Part shown: positions 1-7,157 of the stretch, one piece after another
Numbering within the stretch: the first letter of the stretch is position 1
Layout of the letters: each line of letters starts with the position of its first letter
Assembly (NCBI GenBank): GCA_002351705.1
Contig: DEHC01000064.1
Span: 5,360 to 27,140 of the forward strand
Direction: 5' to 3'
Length of the DNA stretch: 21,781 bases
From: Gammaproteobacteria bacterium UBA2810
GTDB taxonomy: Bacteria > Pseudomonadota > Gammaproteobacteria > Enterobacterales > Succinivibrionaceae
Program-made: the position numbers and the translations under genes
Notes under the pieces: generated by a model
Database searches by the model: none
What the model was told of the DNA's origin: nothing
The model's input: only the letters and a program-made list of their open reading frames with translations

Positions 1-252
1 CCCGACGGACGGAACGGCGGCAATGAGCTCGCGGAGCTTTTTCCTCTCCTCGGTCTCGGGCTCGGCCTCGAGCACGGGCCTTGCCTCAGGCTCAGCCTCA
101 GGAAGAGGCTCGCGCGCAGGAAGAGGAGCCCTCTCAGGCGCTGCAGCCTCCGGGGCAGGCCCGGGGGCAGACGACGGCTTCTTCAGCTCGGTGTCCCTGA
201 ACATCGACTGGAAATAGCCCTTCATCGCCTCGAGCTGAAGATCCGCGCTCAT
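1..252 (-). CDS. ParP/CheW-like chemotaxis coupling protein, N-terminal part (cut by window edge)
   Basis: Only the first 84 residues are present; the gene runs off the left edge. The start ATG overlaps the stop of the upstream parA-like gene (ATGA junction), so the two are probably translationally coupled. The visible protein begins MSADLQLEAMKGYFQSMF, a short helical segment, followed by a Pro/Ala/Glu-rich region and then a helical EERKKLRELI stretch. The CheW domain itself lies outside the window. In Vibrio and Pseudomonas type clusters the gene after the chemotaxis ParA is a CheW-domain protein (ParP) with a proline-rich N-terminus that binds the ParA ATPase and holds CheA in polar arrays. 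The assignment rests on gene order and composition, not on a visible CheW domain. Confidence 0.62.
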   Translation of the reverse strand, partial: MSADLQLEAMKGYFQSMFRDTELKKPSSAPGPAPEAAAPERAPLPAREPLPEAEPEARPVLEAEPETEERKKLRELIAAVPSVG

Positions 253-1028
253 AGCTCAATCCCCTCAAGCTTCATCATGCTCACGAAGAGATCATGGTAG
301 GCGAGGCTCCCGCGGCTCTCCGGATCAAGGAGCGGCAGCGGCACATGCTGCTGGCTCGAGTCGCGGAACTTGGTGTCAATCGGGATATAGTTGCCCCAGA
401 GGCTCGCGCTGTAGTCCTTCCTGATGGACTCAAGGCTCTGCACCGAGGCGCGGGTGCGCCTGTCATACATGGTGGGGACGATGAGGTAGCTGAACTGCCT
501 TCCGGTCGAGGCGGTCATGACGTCGAAGGTCTTCATCATGCGCTCGAGGCCTTTGAGCGCCAGGAACTCGGTCTGGCAGGGGACAATCACCCGGCTCGCC
601 GCGCCGATGGCGTTCACCATGAGGACGCCGAGCACCGGCGGGCAGTCGATGAGCACGGCGTCATAGTCTCCGGAGAGCGTCTCCAGGGCCTTTCTGAGGA
701 TGTTGCCGATGCCGTCCTCGTTGCCGAGCGTCCGGTCAAGGGTCGAGAGCGCAAGGGATCCCGGCATGATGTCGATCCCATCGTAATCGGTCTTCAGCAC
801 CAGCTCCCTGAGGAACTCCGCGTCGAACTTCTGCTCGGTGAAGAGGTTGAAGAGCGTGTGGGAGAGCTCGTCCGAGTCGTACCCGAAATAGTTCGTGAGC
901 GAGGCGTGCGGATCGGTGTCGATGAGGAGGACCTTCATGTCAGACTTCTTCATCCAGCCCGCAAGGCTCACGCAGGTCGTGGTCTTCCCGACCCCGCCCT
1001 TCTGATTGGCAATTGTCCAGACAATCAT
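249..1028 (-). CDS. ParA/MinD-family ATPase of the chemotaxis cluster (ParC/Soj-like)
   Basis: This 259-residue P-loop ATPase has a deviant Walker A, KGGVGKTT (residues 10-17), a switch region LIDTDPHASLTNYFG (about 35-49) and a Walker B-like VLIDCPP. Length and motifs fit the ParA/Soj family. Its place between motD and the CheW-like gene identifies it as the ParA homologue that segregates chemoreceptor arrays to cell poles (called ParC in Vibrio). No ParB or parS partner is adjacent, which fits array positioning rather than chromosome partition. It overlaps motD by four bases (ATGA) and its stop overlaps the next start in the same way. The substrate-positioning role comes from family knowledge. 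Confidence 0.9.
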   Translation of the reverse strand: MIVWTIANQKGGVGKTTTCVSLAGWMKKSDMKVLLIDTDPHASLTNYFGYDSDELSHTLFNLFTEQKFDAEFLRELVLKTDYDGIDIMPGSLALSTLDRTLGNEDGIGNILRKALETLSGDYDAVLIDCPPVLGVLMVNAIGAASRVIVPCQTEFLALKGLERMMKTFDVMTASTGRQFSYLIVPTMYDRRTRASVQSLESIRKDYSASLWGNYIPIDTKFRDSSQQHVPLPLLDPESRGSLAYHDLFVSMMKLEGIEL

Positions 1029-2080
1029 TCCGAGTCCTCCTCAAGCTTCACCCCGCCGTCAGGGGCGCGCTTCACGTCATACTGCCTGCCGCCGGCGGCG
1101 GCGCCGTCCTTCCCGGGCTCGTCCTTAAGCACCGGGAGGCTCCTCTTCCCGGGCGCGTACTTCGAGACGGCGACCACAACGCGGCGGTTGTGCTCGCGCC
1201 CCCTCGCGGTGCTGTTCGACACCACGGGCGAGAACTGTCCGTAGGCCTCGACAGCCATGCGGTCGGAGCTGATTCCCCTCTTCTCGAGCGCGTGCAGCAT
1301 GGAGATCGCGCGCGCCGAGGAGAGCTCCCAGCTCGAGCGGTAGAGCTCGTCGCCCACATAGCGGTCGTCGGTGTAGCCCCTGAGGTGCACGTAGTTCTTT
1401 ATGCTCCCGAGGACCTCGGCGAGCCGGTTGATGATGGGCTGGAACTGGTTCAGGATGGTCGCGCTCCCCTGGGGGAACATCAGCGACGAGTTGAAGTCGA
1501 TGGTAAGCCAGAACTCCGAGCGGCGGATGACGATTATCTTCGCGTCCACGAGATCCTGGAGTGAGGTGGAGATTTCCTGCTGCACGGAGTCCAGTGGAGC
1601 GCCGTTCACGCTCTCCGCGCTGATCTGGGAGTCGACCGTCGACTCGTCGGTCTCGCCCTGCCCGCCCTGGGAGAGCATCTCAATGACGTCCGCGGAGTCG
1701 TTGACGCCCTGGTTCTGCTGGTCTCCCTGCTGCGAGGAGCTCCCGGACGCGGAGCCGCCCGTGTCGAAGACGCCGCCCGCGCCCTGCATCGGCGCGTTGA
1801 CGAGGTTCATCACCGCCTCTGTGGAGTTGTTCGGGGCCTCCTTGCCGTCAACGCCGTAGCCGCTCGTCATGACGACGTTGCCGTTGTGGGCCGTGACGAA
1901 GCCCATGTCGGTGAAGCTCTGCACCAGTCCCTGGACGATGCTCTTAACCTCGCTCTGCGCGGACATGGCAAAGCCGTAGAGCACCACGAACAGTGCGAAG
2001 AGAAGCGTGAGGAGGTCGGCGTAGGACACCATCCAGCGGCCGGCGTCCTCCTTGGCGGCAGCCTTTTTACGCCTTGCCAT
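1025..2080 (-). CDS. motD: Flagellar motor stator protein, MotB family (MotD type)
   Basis: This is the peptidoglycan-anchoring stator subunit that works with the MotA-type protein just upstream. I chose the second of two adjacent ATG codons (2080). A G-rich Shine-Dalgarno sits about 6 bases before it, and the longer open frame upstream only overlaps motC. The 351-residue protein has a basic cytoplasmic N-terminus, the MotB signature SYADLLTLL with the proton-accepting Asp22, and one membrane helix (about 22-40). An OmpA-like domain follows (about 190-305) with GYTDD (235-239), WELSSARA (251-258) and GREHNRRV (294-301). Between helix and OmpA domain lies a Gly/Ser/Gln/Asp-rich segment of roughly 65-75 residues, so the protein seems longer than most MotD proteins. 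The GYG usually found before the last motif reads AYG here. Confidence 0.93.
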   Translation of the reverse strand: MARRKKAAAKEDAGRWMVSYADLLTLLFALFVVLYGFAMSAQSEVKSIVQGLVQSFTDMGFVTAHNGNVVMTSGYGVDGKEAPNNSTEAVMNLVNAPMQGAGGVFDTGGSASGSSSQQGDQQNQGVNDSADVIEMLSQGGQGETDESTVDSQISAESVNGAPLDSVQQEISTSLQDLVDAKIIVIRRSEFWLTIDFNSSLMFPQGSATILNQFQPIINRLAEVLGSIKNYVHLRGYTDDRYVGDELYRSSWELSSARAISMLHALEKRGISSDRMAVEAYGQFSPVVSNSTARGREHNRRVVVAVSKYAPGKRSLPVLKDEPGKDGAAAGGRQYDVKRAPDGGVKLEEDSE

Positions 2081-2831
2081 CATCCACCCCCTGGGAGCCT
2101 TCCGGCAGGTAGGCGGAGAGCTTGCGCTTGATCTGCATGGAGTTCTCGCCGGTCGCGATGGAGACAAGGCCGTCCATGGTCATGAGAATGAACTCCATCT
2201 TGCCACGGTTGATGGTGCGGAACCTGTTGGCCATGGGGAAGAATATGAGGTTTGCCGAGACCACGCCGTAAATGGTGGCGACGAAGGCGACGCCGATGGC
2301 GGGGCCGAGGAGGTCAGGCTGGTCAAGGAGTCCCATCGCGTGAATGAGGCCGAGCACCGCTCCGACTATTCCGAAGCAGGGGGCGTAGCCGCCCATGGCC
2401 TCCCAGACCTTGGCCGGCTGGTCGTCGCGGTACTCCATCTCCTCGATCTGCTTGTCGAGGAGCGCAAGGAGCTGGTCCTTGTCGGTGCCGTCCACGATCA
2501 TCTGCAGGCCGTCCCTCGTGAAGTTGTCCTTGACGCCCGCCAGGCTGTTCTCGAGGGCAAGTAGGCCCTGCTGCCTCGCGGTCGACGCCATCTGGTCGAT
2601 GAAGTCGAGCTGCGACTGCAGATCATAGGAGGGAGGAGCGAAGAGCCACTTGATGTCCTTGAGCGCCTGCACGATGACCTTGACGGGGAACTGCACGACA
2701 ATGGCTCCGGTCGCGGAGCCGAGCACGATGAATACTGCCGGGATGTCGATAAGCGCGAGGGGGTTGCCGCCCTCGATGAGGTTCGCGGTGATGATCGCGC
2801 CTATTCCGATGATTACGCCGAGAAAGCTCAT
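2067..2831 (-). CDS. motC: Flagellar motor stator protein, MotA family (MotC type)
   Basis: This 254-residue integral membrane protein forms the ion channel of the stator with MotD. Four membrane segments are visible (about 3-20, 31-50, 148-168, 178-200), with a large cytoplasmic loop between the second and third. The loop carries residues equivalent to the charged pair that contacts FliG (RQQGLLALE, Arg86 and Glu94). The third helix has the conserved Pro in GGYAPCFGIVG (Pro151). The N-terminus resembles the MotC/MotA1 group rather than enterobacterial MotA, fitting a polar-flagellum cluster. Its ATG overlaps the cheB stop (ATGA), and its 3' end overlaps the start of motD by 14 bases. The ion used is not certain, but the partner Asp environment looks like proton-type stators. 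Confidence 0.93.
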   Translation of the reverse strand: MSFLGVIIGIGAIITANLIEGGNPLALIDIPAVFIVLGSATGAIVVQFPVKVIVQALKDIKWLFAPPSYDLQSQLDFIDQMASTARQQGLLALENSLAGVKDNFTRDGLQMIVDGTDKDQLLALLDKQIEEMEYRDDQPAKVWEAMGGYAPCFGIVGAVLGLIHAMGLLDQPDLLGPAIGVAFVATIYGVVSANLIFFPMANRFRTINRGKMEFILMTMDGLVSIATGENSMQIKRKLSAYLPEGSQGVDDGKA

Positions 2832-4426
2832 GAGCCGCCCCTGAGTTCTGTCAGAATCGCCTCCGCAATGTACTCAAGGGGGATTGCCGTCGAGGCAACG
2901 CCCGCATTCATTACGGCCTGCGGCATGCCGTACACCACGCAGGTCTCCTCGTTCTGCGCCCAGACCGTGCCGCCGAGGTTGCGGATGAGCGAGCAGCCCT
3001 TGCAGCCGTCGGATCCCATTCCGGTGAGGATTACGGAGAGCACCCTGCCGCCGTAGACATTCGCGACGGAGGCTGCGGTGAGGTCGATGCACGGACGGAA
3101 GATGATGTCCGGGGAGCTCTCCCCGATCTTGAGCCTAGCCTGCCCTCCGATCCGCTCGAGGATCATCTGCTTCCCGCCCGGCGCGATGTAGGCGTTGCCG
3201 GGGGTGAGCGTGTCGCCGTGCTCTGCCTCCTTCACATGGATCTTCGAAGCACGGTCAAGCCTGGTTGCAAAAGGCGCGGTGAAGCCAACAGGCATGTGCT
3301 GCACGATGATTACGGGGAGCGGGAACGATGCCGGAAGGAACGGTATGACCTTCTGCAGCGCCATAGGGCCGCCCGTGGAGGCGCCGATGAAGAGCAGGCT
3401 GTAGTCGCGCTTTCCGGTGCAGCGGGCAAGCGACCCGGGGTAGAGGAGCCCGGCGCCGCGCGCGGTCTCAGGATCCCTTGCCGAAGTGGATGTTCCGCCG
3501 GAGAGCGGGCTCCTGACGGGGCGTGCGCCGATGCCGGGGCCGCCCGATGTGAAGCCGCGGGAGGCGGATCTCATGCGCGAGAGCGTGTTCTGGCCAGCGG
3601 ATCCGGCCTGCCCTGCGGCCGGGCGGGAGCCGAGGCCCGACTTCATGGCGTTCTCGGCGGCGCTGCGCTCCATCGCCCCGCTCAGGACATTCTTGATGTT
3701 CCTGAGCCTGTCCTCGGCGGACTCCTCCTCGCTCTGCCCGGATGACTTGAGCTCCTCCGCCTGGCGGCGCTTCTCGGCCATGATCTCGCTGATGGTGAGG
3801 GGGTGCCCTCCGTTCATCTTGCTCCAGCCGTTGAGCGAGGTGCTGCCGTGGCGGACGATGTTGCCGAGCCTTGAGCCCGACGAGGGAGCAGGCGCACGGT
3901 GGGAGAAAAGCCCCGATCCGACCGAGGTCGAGGTGCCGCCCGCAAGGCGGTTCACCGATGACGCGGCGCTTCCTGCCGCGCTCCTTCCCGAAGGCGCAGC
4001 CGGTGCGCGGGATGATCTTCTGAGGACCCGCGAGTGCGCGATGTTCTTGATCTTCTGGCAGAGCTCCTCGGCGGCGCCGTTCTCGCCCCTGACCACATCG
4101 TTGAAGTTCTTGGTCATGTAGTCGAGAGCGCCGGCGTCAAGGGCGTCGAACGTAAGAGTCGCGCCGTCCTTCGTAAGGGAGGAGAACATCAGGATGGGCG
4201 TCGGCATCTCGGCCATGATGGCGCGGGTTGCGTCAACGCCGGTCATCACCGGCATCTCGACGTCCATGGTAATCACGTCAGGCCTCAGGGCACGGCATTT
4301 GTCGATGCCGTCCTTGCCGTTGATCGCCGTGCCCGCCACCTCAAGATCAGGATCCGCCTCAATGATTTTAGTGAGCTGTTTGCGAAAAAATGTCGAATCA
4401 TCGACAACCAGCACTCTGATTTTCAT
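2828..4426 (-). CDS. cheB: Chemotaxis response regulator protein-glutamate methylesterase CheB, with an unusually long linker
   Basis: CheB removes methyl groups from (and deamidates) chemoreceptors after phosphorylation by CheA, giving adaptation. The receiver domain (1-125) shows VVDDS, the phospho-acceptor Asp55 in ITMDVEMP, and Lys106. The C-terminal methylesterase domain (about 341-527) has the catalytic Ser350 in IGASTGGP, His377 in VQHMPVGFT and Asp473 in LTGMGSDG. Both domains look intact. The 532-residue length is odd, as CheB of this cluster type is usually about 350-390. The excess is a linker of roughly 205 residues (135-340), rich in Ser, Gly, Ala and Arg, with a charged, probably helical island at about 212-262. 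The gene starts 15 bases after cheA, with an AAGGTGA Shine-Dalgarno. Confidence 0.96.
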   Translation of the reverse strand: MKIRVLVVDDSTFFRKQLTKIIEADPDLEVAGTAINGKDGIDKCRALRPDVITMDVEMPVMTGVDATRAIMAEMPTPILMFSSLTKDGATLTFDALDAGALDYMTKNFNDVVRGENGAAEELCQKIKNIAHSRVLRRSSRAPAAPSGRSAAGSAASSVNRLAGGTSTSVGSGLFSHRAPAPSSGSRLGNIVRHGSTSLNGWSKMNGGHPLTISEIMAEKRRQAEELKSSGQSEEESAEDRLRNIKNVLSGAMERSAAENAMKSGLGSRPAAGQAGSAGQNTLSRMRSASRGFTSGGPGIGARPVRSPLSGGTSTSARDPETARGAGLLYPGSLARCTGKRDYSLLFIGASTGGPMALQKVIPFLPASFPLPVIIVQHMPVGFTAPFATRLDRASKIHVKEAEHGDTLTPGNAYIAPGGKQMILERIGGQARLKIGESSPDIIFRPCIDLTAASVANVYGGRVLSVILTGMGSDGCKGCSLIRNLGGTVWAQNEETCVVYGMPQAVMNAGVASTAIPLEYIAEAILTELRGGS

Positions 4427-4441
4427 TATTCACCTTCTGTC

Positions 4442-6529
4442 TCAGTGACGGTGCGCGTATGACTTCAAGAGGTTCGGAATATCAAGGATCAGCGCTATGC
4501 CTCCGTCAGAGGTGATGGTAGCGCCGGCAAGCCCCGGGGTCTTGTGCAGGAGATTATCGAGCGGCTTGATGACGACCTCCTCCTGGCCGATGAGCCCGTC
4601 GACCACAAAGGCAGCCTGCTGCGCGCCGCACTGGACAATGACCACATAGCCCTTGTCCGGATGTGATCTCTCGTCGCTCCTGATGAGCCAGTCCTCGAGG
4701 TAGAAGAGCGCGATGGCCTTCTCGCGGATGACGATGGTCGGCTGACCGTCGACGACCTTGACGTTCTTCCCGAGCTCGAGGGAGAAGATCTCGCTGACCG
4801 AGGTAAGGGGAATGGCGAAGGGCTGCCTGCCGATCTGGACCATGAGGGTCGGGAGAATGGCGAGGGTCAGCGGAACCTTGATGCTTATCGTGGTGCCGAC
4901 GCCGACCTTGGAGTCAATCTTGAGGGAGCCGTTGAGCTTCGCGATGGAGGTCTTGACCACGTCCATGCCTACGCCGCGTCCCGAAATGTCGGTCACGACC
5001 TTGTTGGTGGAGAAGCCCGGGGCGAAGATGAGGTTGAACGCCTCCTCGTCCGTCATGCGCTGCGCGGTCTCCTCGTCGATGACGCCGCGGCTTATCGCGA
5101 CCTGCTTGAGGACAGTGGGATCCATTCCGGCGCCGTCATCGGAAATCGTCAGGAGGATGTGATCGCCCTGCTGGGATGCGGCGAGGGTGATGGTGCCCAC
5201 CTCCGGCTTTCCTGCGCGGGCGCGGACTTCAGGCTCCTCGATGCCGTGGTCGCAGGAGTTTCTCACCATGTGGACCATCGGGTCGGCGAGCGCGTCGACG
5301 AGGTTCTTGTCGAGATCGGTCTCCTCACCGACCATCTTGAGCTCGATGTTCTTGTGGAGCTTCCTCGCGAGATCGCGTACGACCCTCGGGAAGCGGCCGA
5401 ACACCTTCTTCACCGGCTGCATCCTGGTCTTCATGACGGCGCTCTGGAGATCCGCCGTGACGACGTCGAGGTTGGAGATGGCCTTGTTCATCTCCGGATC
5501 GGACTTGTTCGCGTTGATGTTCACGAGGCGGTTCCTGACCAGGACCAGCTCTCCGACCATGTTCATGATGGTGTCAAGGACCTTGGTGTTGACGCGCACG
5601 GTCGTCTCCGGCGCAGGAGCCGCCGCGGGGGCTGCCTTGGGCGCGGTCTGGATGTCCTTTGCGGCAAGGGAGCCGGTGCTGCCCGCAGCGGGGGCGGCAT
5701 GGGACTGCACGGCAGCCTTGTCGCCCTCGGATCCGGGGCCCTTCCCCTTGCCGTGGATCTGGTCCATGAGGACCTCGAACTCGGCGTCGGTCATGTCTCC
5801 GGAGTCAGCCGGCTGCGCCGGAGCAGACGGTGCGGGAGCGGCCGGTGCTGCGGCCGGTGAGCCGCCCGGGAGGGTCGTGCCGTTGTTCTTCAGGTCCGAG
5901 ATCATTTTGTCGAAGTCGCCGTCAGTCGAATCCGACTCGCGCGCCTTGTCGTTGTCGGCGCCCGGGGCAACGCCCTGGCCGTGCAGCTGGTCAAGGAGCT
6001 TCTCGAACTCGTCCTCGGTGATGGTGTCGGAGTCACCCGCGTCTGCGGCAGGCTCCGGAGCCGGTGCGGGCTTCGGGGCAGGCTTCGGCGCGGGGGCGGG
6101 TTTCGGCGCGGGAGCAGGAGCTGCAGCAGCGGGGGCGCCGCCCTGGGCGAGCGCGTGCAGGCGGTCGATGATCTCCTTCGGGGCCGGATCGAACGGCTCC
6201 TGGTTCTGCACGTGGGCGTACATGTCGTTGATGATGTCGTACGACTTCAGGATTGTGTCCATCAGCTCGGGGCTCACGTGCTGGTTGCCGTGGCGGAGCG
6301 CATCGAACACGCTCTCGCAGGCGTGGCAGATGTCAACGAGGTTCGTGAGGTTGAGGAATCCCGCGCCGCCCTTTATCGTGTGGTACGCGCGGAATATTGA
6401 ATTCAGAAGCTCCGAGTCCTCCGGAGTCTTCTCCAGATCGACAAGCTGCTCTGAAAGATTCTCAATATATTCCCCGGCCTCCACTATGAAGTCCTGCAGG
6501 ATCTCCTGATCTACGCCTTCGTAAGCCAT
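4442..6529 (-). CDS. cheA: Chemotaxis histidine kinase CheA
   Basis: CheA autophosphorylates in response to receptors and passes phosphate to CheY and CheB. In this 695-residue protein the P1 phosphotransfer domain (1-130) has the phospho-accepting His50 in RAYHTIKGGAGF. A Pro/Ala-rich linker (about 131-310) follows, with a Lys-Pro-Ala repeat at 137-160 and three copies of a short acidic motif. Next come the dimerisation helices (about 311-385) and the ATPase domain with N box HMVRNSCDHGIE (420-431), G1 DDGAGMD (464-470) and G2 GRGVGMDV (517-524). The CheW-like P5 domain is at about 560-692. A classical P2 CheY-binding domain is not recognisable. AGGAG lies about 8 bases before the ATG. Confidence 0.97.
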   Translation of the reverse strand: MAYEGVDQEILQDFIVEAGEYIENLSEQLVDLEKTPEDSELLNSIFRAYHTIKGGAGFLNLTNLVDICHACESVFDALRHGNQHVSPELMDTILKSYDIINDMYAHVQNQEPFDPAPKEIIDRLHALAQGGAPAAAAPAPAPKPAPAPKPAPKPAPAPEPAADAGDSDTITEDEFEKLLDQLHGQGVAPGADNDKARESDSTDGDFDKMISDLKNNGTTLPGGSPAAAPAAPAPSAPAQPADSGDMTDAEFEVLMDQIHGKGKGPGSEGDKAAVQSHAAPAAGSTGSLAAKDIQTAPKAAPAAAPAPETTVRVNTKVLDTIMNMVGELVLVRNRLVNINANKSDPEMNKAISNLDVVTADLQSAVMKTRMQPVKKVFGRFPRVVRDLARKLHKNIELKMVGEETDLDKNLVDALADPMVHMVRNSCDHGIEEPEVRARAGKPEVGTITLAASQQGDHILLTISDDGAGMDPTVLKQVAISRGVIDEETAQRMTDEEAFNLIFAPGFSTNKVVTDISGRGVGMDVVKTSIAKLNGSLKIDSKVGVGTTISIKVPLTLAILPTLMVQIGRQPFAIPLTSVSEIFSLELGKNVKVVDGQPTIVIREKAIALFYLEDWLIRSDERSHPDKGYVVIVQCGAQQAAFVVDGLIGQEEVVIKPLDNLLHKTPGLAGATITSDGGIALILDIPNLLKSYAHRH

Positions 6530-6590
6530 CTGCTGCTCCTATACCGCTGCCGCCCGTCCGGCCGGCCAGCGCTCCCGGAAATCTTGAAAC

Positions 6591-6606
6591 GCCGGCCCGG
6601 GCCGGC
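6591..6606. other. Perfect 16-bp palindrome in the cheY-cheA gap
   Basis: GCCGGCCCGGGCCGGC is a perfect palindrome 17 bases beyond the cheY stop and 61 bases before the cheA start. In RNA its arms could form a very stable stem, though a real loop would need the central bases unpaired. A second GC-rich self-complementary run, GGCCGGCC, lies at 6559-6566. No clear T-run follows on the minus strand, so it is not a textbook intrinsic terminator. It may act as a processing or attenuation element between cheY and cheA. It occupies the place where cheZ normally sits. Confidence 0.45.
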
Positions 6607-6623
6607 ACTGTGCTTAATGCCGC

Positions 6624-7007
6624 CTAGCCGAGACGCGCGAATATCTTGCTCAGCTTGTCGCTGAGGGTCGCGGCGGTGAAGGGCTTCACGATGTAGCCGT
6701 TCACTCCGGCCTGCGCGGCCTCGATGATCTGCTCGCGCTTCGCCTCTGCGGTGACCATGAGGACCGGAAGGGACTTGAGCTTGTCATCGGCCCTGATGGC
6801 CTTCAGAAGATCGATTCCCTGCATGCCCGGCATGTTCCAGTCCGTGATGACGAACTGGAAGTCGCCTTTCTTCAGCATAGGCAGAGCGGTGGTGCCGTCA
6901 TCAGCCTCCTGGGTGTTGTTAAAGCCAAGGTCTCTCAGAAGATTCTTGATTATCCTGCGCATTGTCGAGAAATCATCAACAATGAGGATCTTCATGTTCT
7001 TGTTCAA
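6624..7007 (-). CDS. cheY: Chemotaxis response regulator CheY
   Basis: This 127-residue single receiver domain, when phosphorylated by CheA, binds the flagellar switch. All key residues are present: acidic pair Asp11-Asp12, phospho-acceptor Asp56 in VITDWNMPGMQG, Thr86 in MVTAEAK, and Lys108 in IVKPF. The DDFSTMRRI N-terminal motif is typical of flagellar CheY. The start is a TTG at 7007. The Shine-Dalgarno AGGGAGG (7013-7019) lies 5 bases before it and 17 bases before the only in-frame ATG (codon 5), which favours TTG. The gene follows a 150-bp A+T-rich gap after fliA and may have its own promoter. No cheZ phosphatase gene follows. Confidence 0.97.
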   Translation of the reverse strand: MNKNMKILIVDDFSTMRRIIKNLLRDLGFNNTQEADDGTTALPMLKKGDFQFVITDWNMPGMQGIDLLKAIRADDKLKSLPVLMVTAEAKREQIIEAAQAGVNGYIVKPFTAATLSDKLSKIFARLG

Positions 7008-7012
7008 CGCAG

Positions 7013-7019
7013 CCTCCCT
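7013..7019 (-). promoter_or_regulatory. Shine-Dalgarno that fixes the TTG start of cheY
   Basis: AGGGAGG on the minus strand ends 5 bases before the TTG at 7007. The next ATG would be 17 bases away, too far for this site, so the TTG codon is the likely initiator. Confidence 0.7.
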
Positions 7020-7059
7020 GCTGCACCGACGGACAGTGCTGTTATAGTTGTATCTTAAA

Positions 7060-7086
7060 AGTATAAACGATCAGAGCCCTTTTCAA
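7060..7086 (-). promoter_or_regulatory. Possible sigma-70 promoter upstream of cheY
   Basis: Minus strand TTGAAA (7081-7086) and TATACT (7060-7065) resemble -35 and -10 boxes but are only 15 bases apart, shorter than the optimum of 17. A further TATAAC lies a little downstream. No sigma-28 pattern was found by eye. The 7008-7157 gap is much richer in A+T than the genes around it, which supports a regulatory role. Confidence 0.32.
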
Positions 7087-7157
7087 TGTGCCCCAACCGA
7101 CAATATGCGCATGATATCCCAGTTTTTTTTCAGTACAGGAAAATGAAGGGGAAAAAA

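Noticed and set aside
294..1244. Long plus-strand open frames opposite parA, motD, cheA, the transglutaminase and moxR genes
   Set aside because: They lie antisense to genes with clear motifs, and their composition (rich in Arg, Ala, His, Gly) is what third-position G+C bias produces on the other strand.
2081..2167. Longer N-terminus for MotD starting at 2167
   Set aside because: The extra 29 residues overlap the motC gene and are not protein-like. A Shine-Dalgarno and the MotB-type N-terminus support the start at 2080.
6052..6121. Tandem DNA repeat or mobile remnant in cheA
   Set aside because: The GCC/CCC-rich repeat simply encodes the Ala-Pro-Lys linker of CheA, which is common in this protein.
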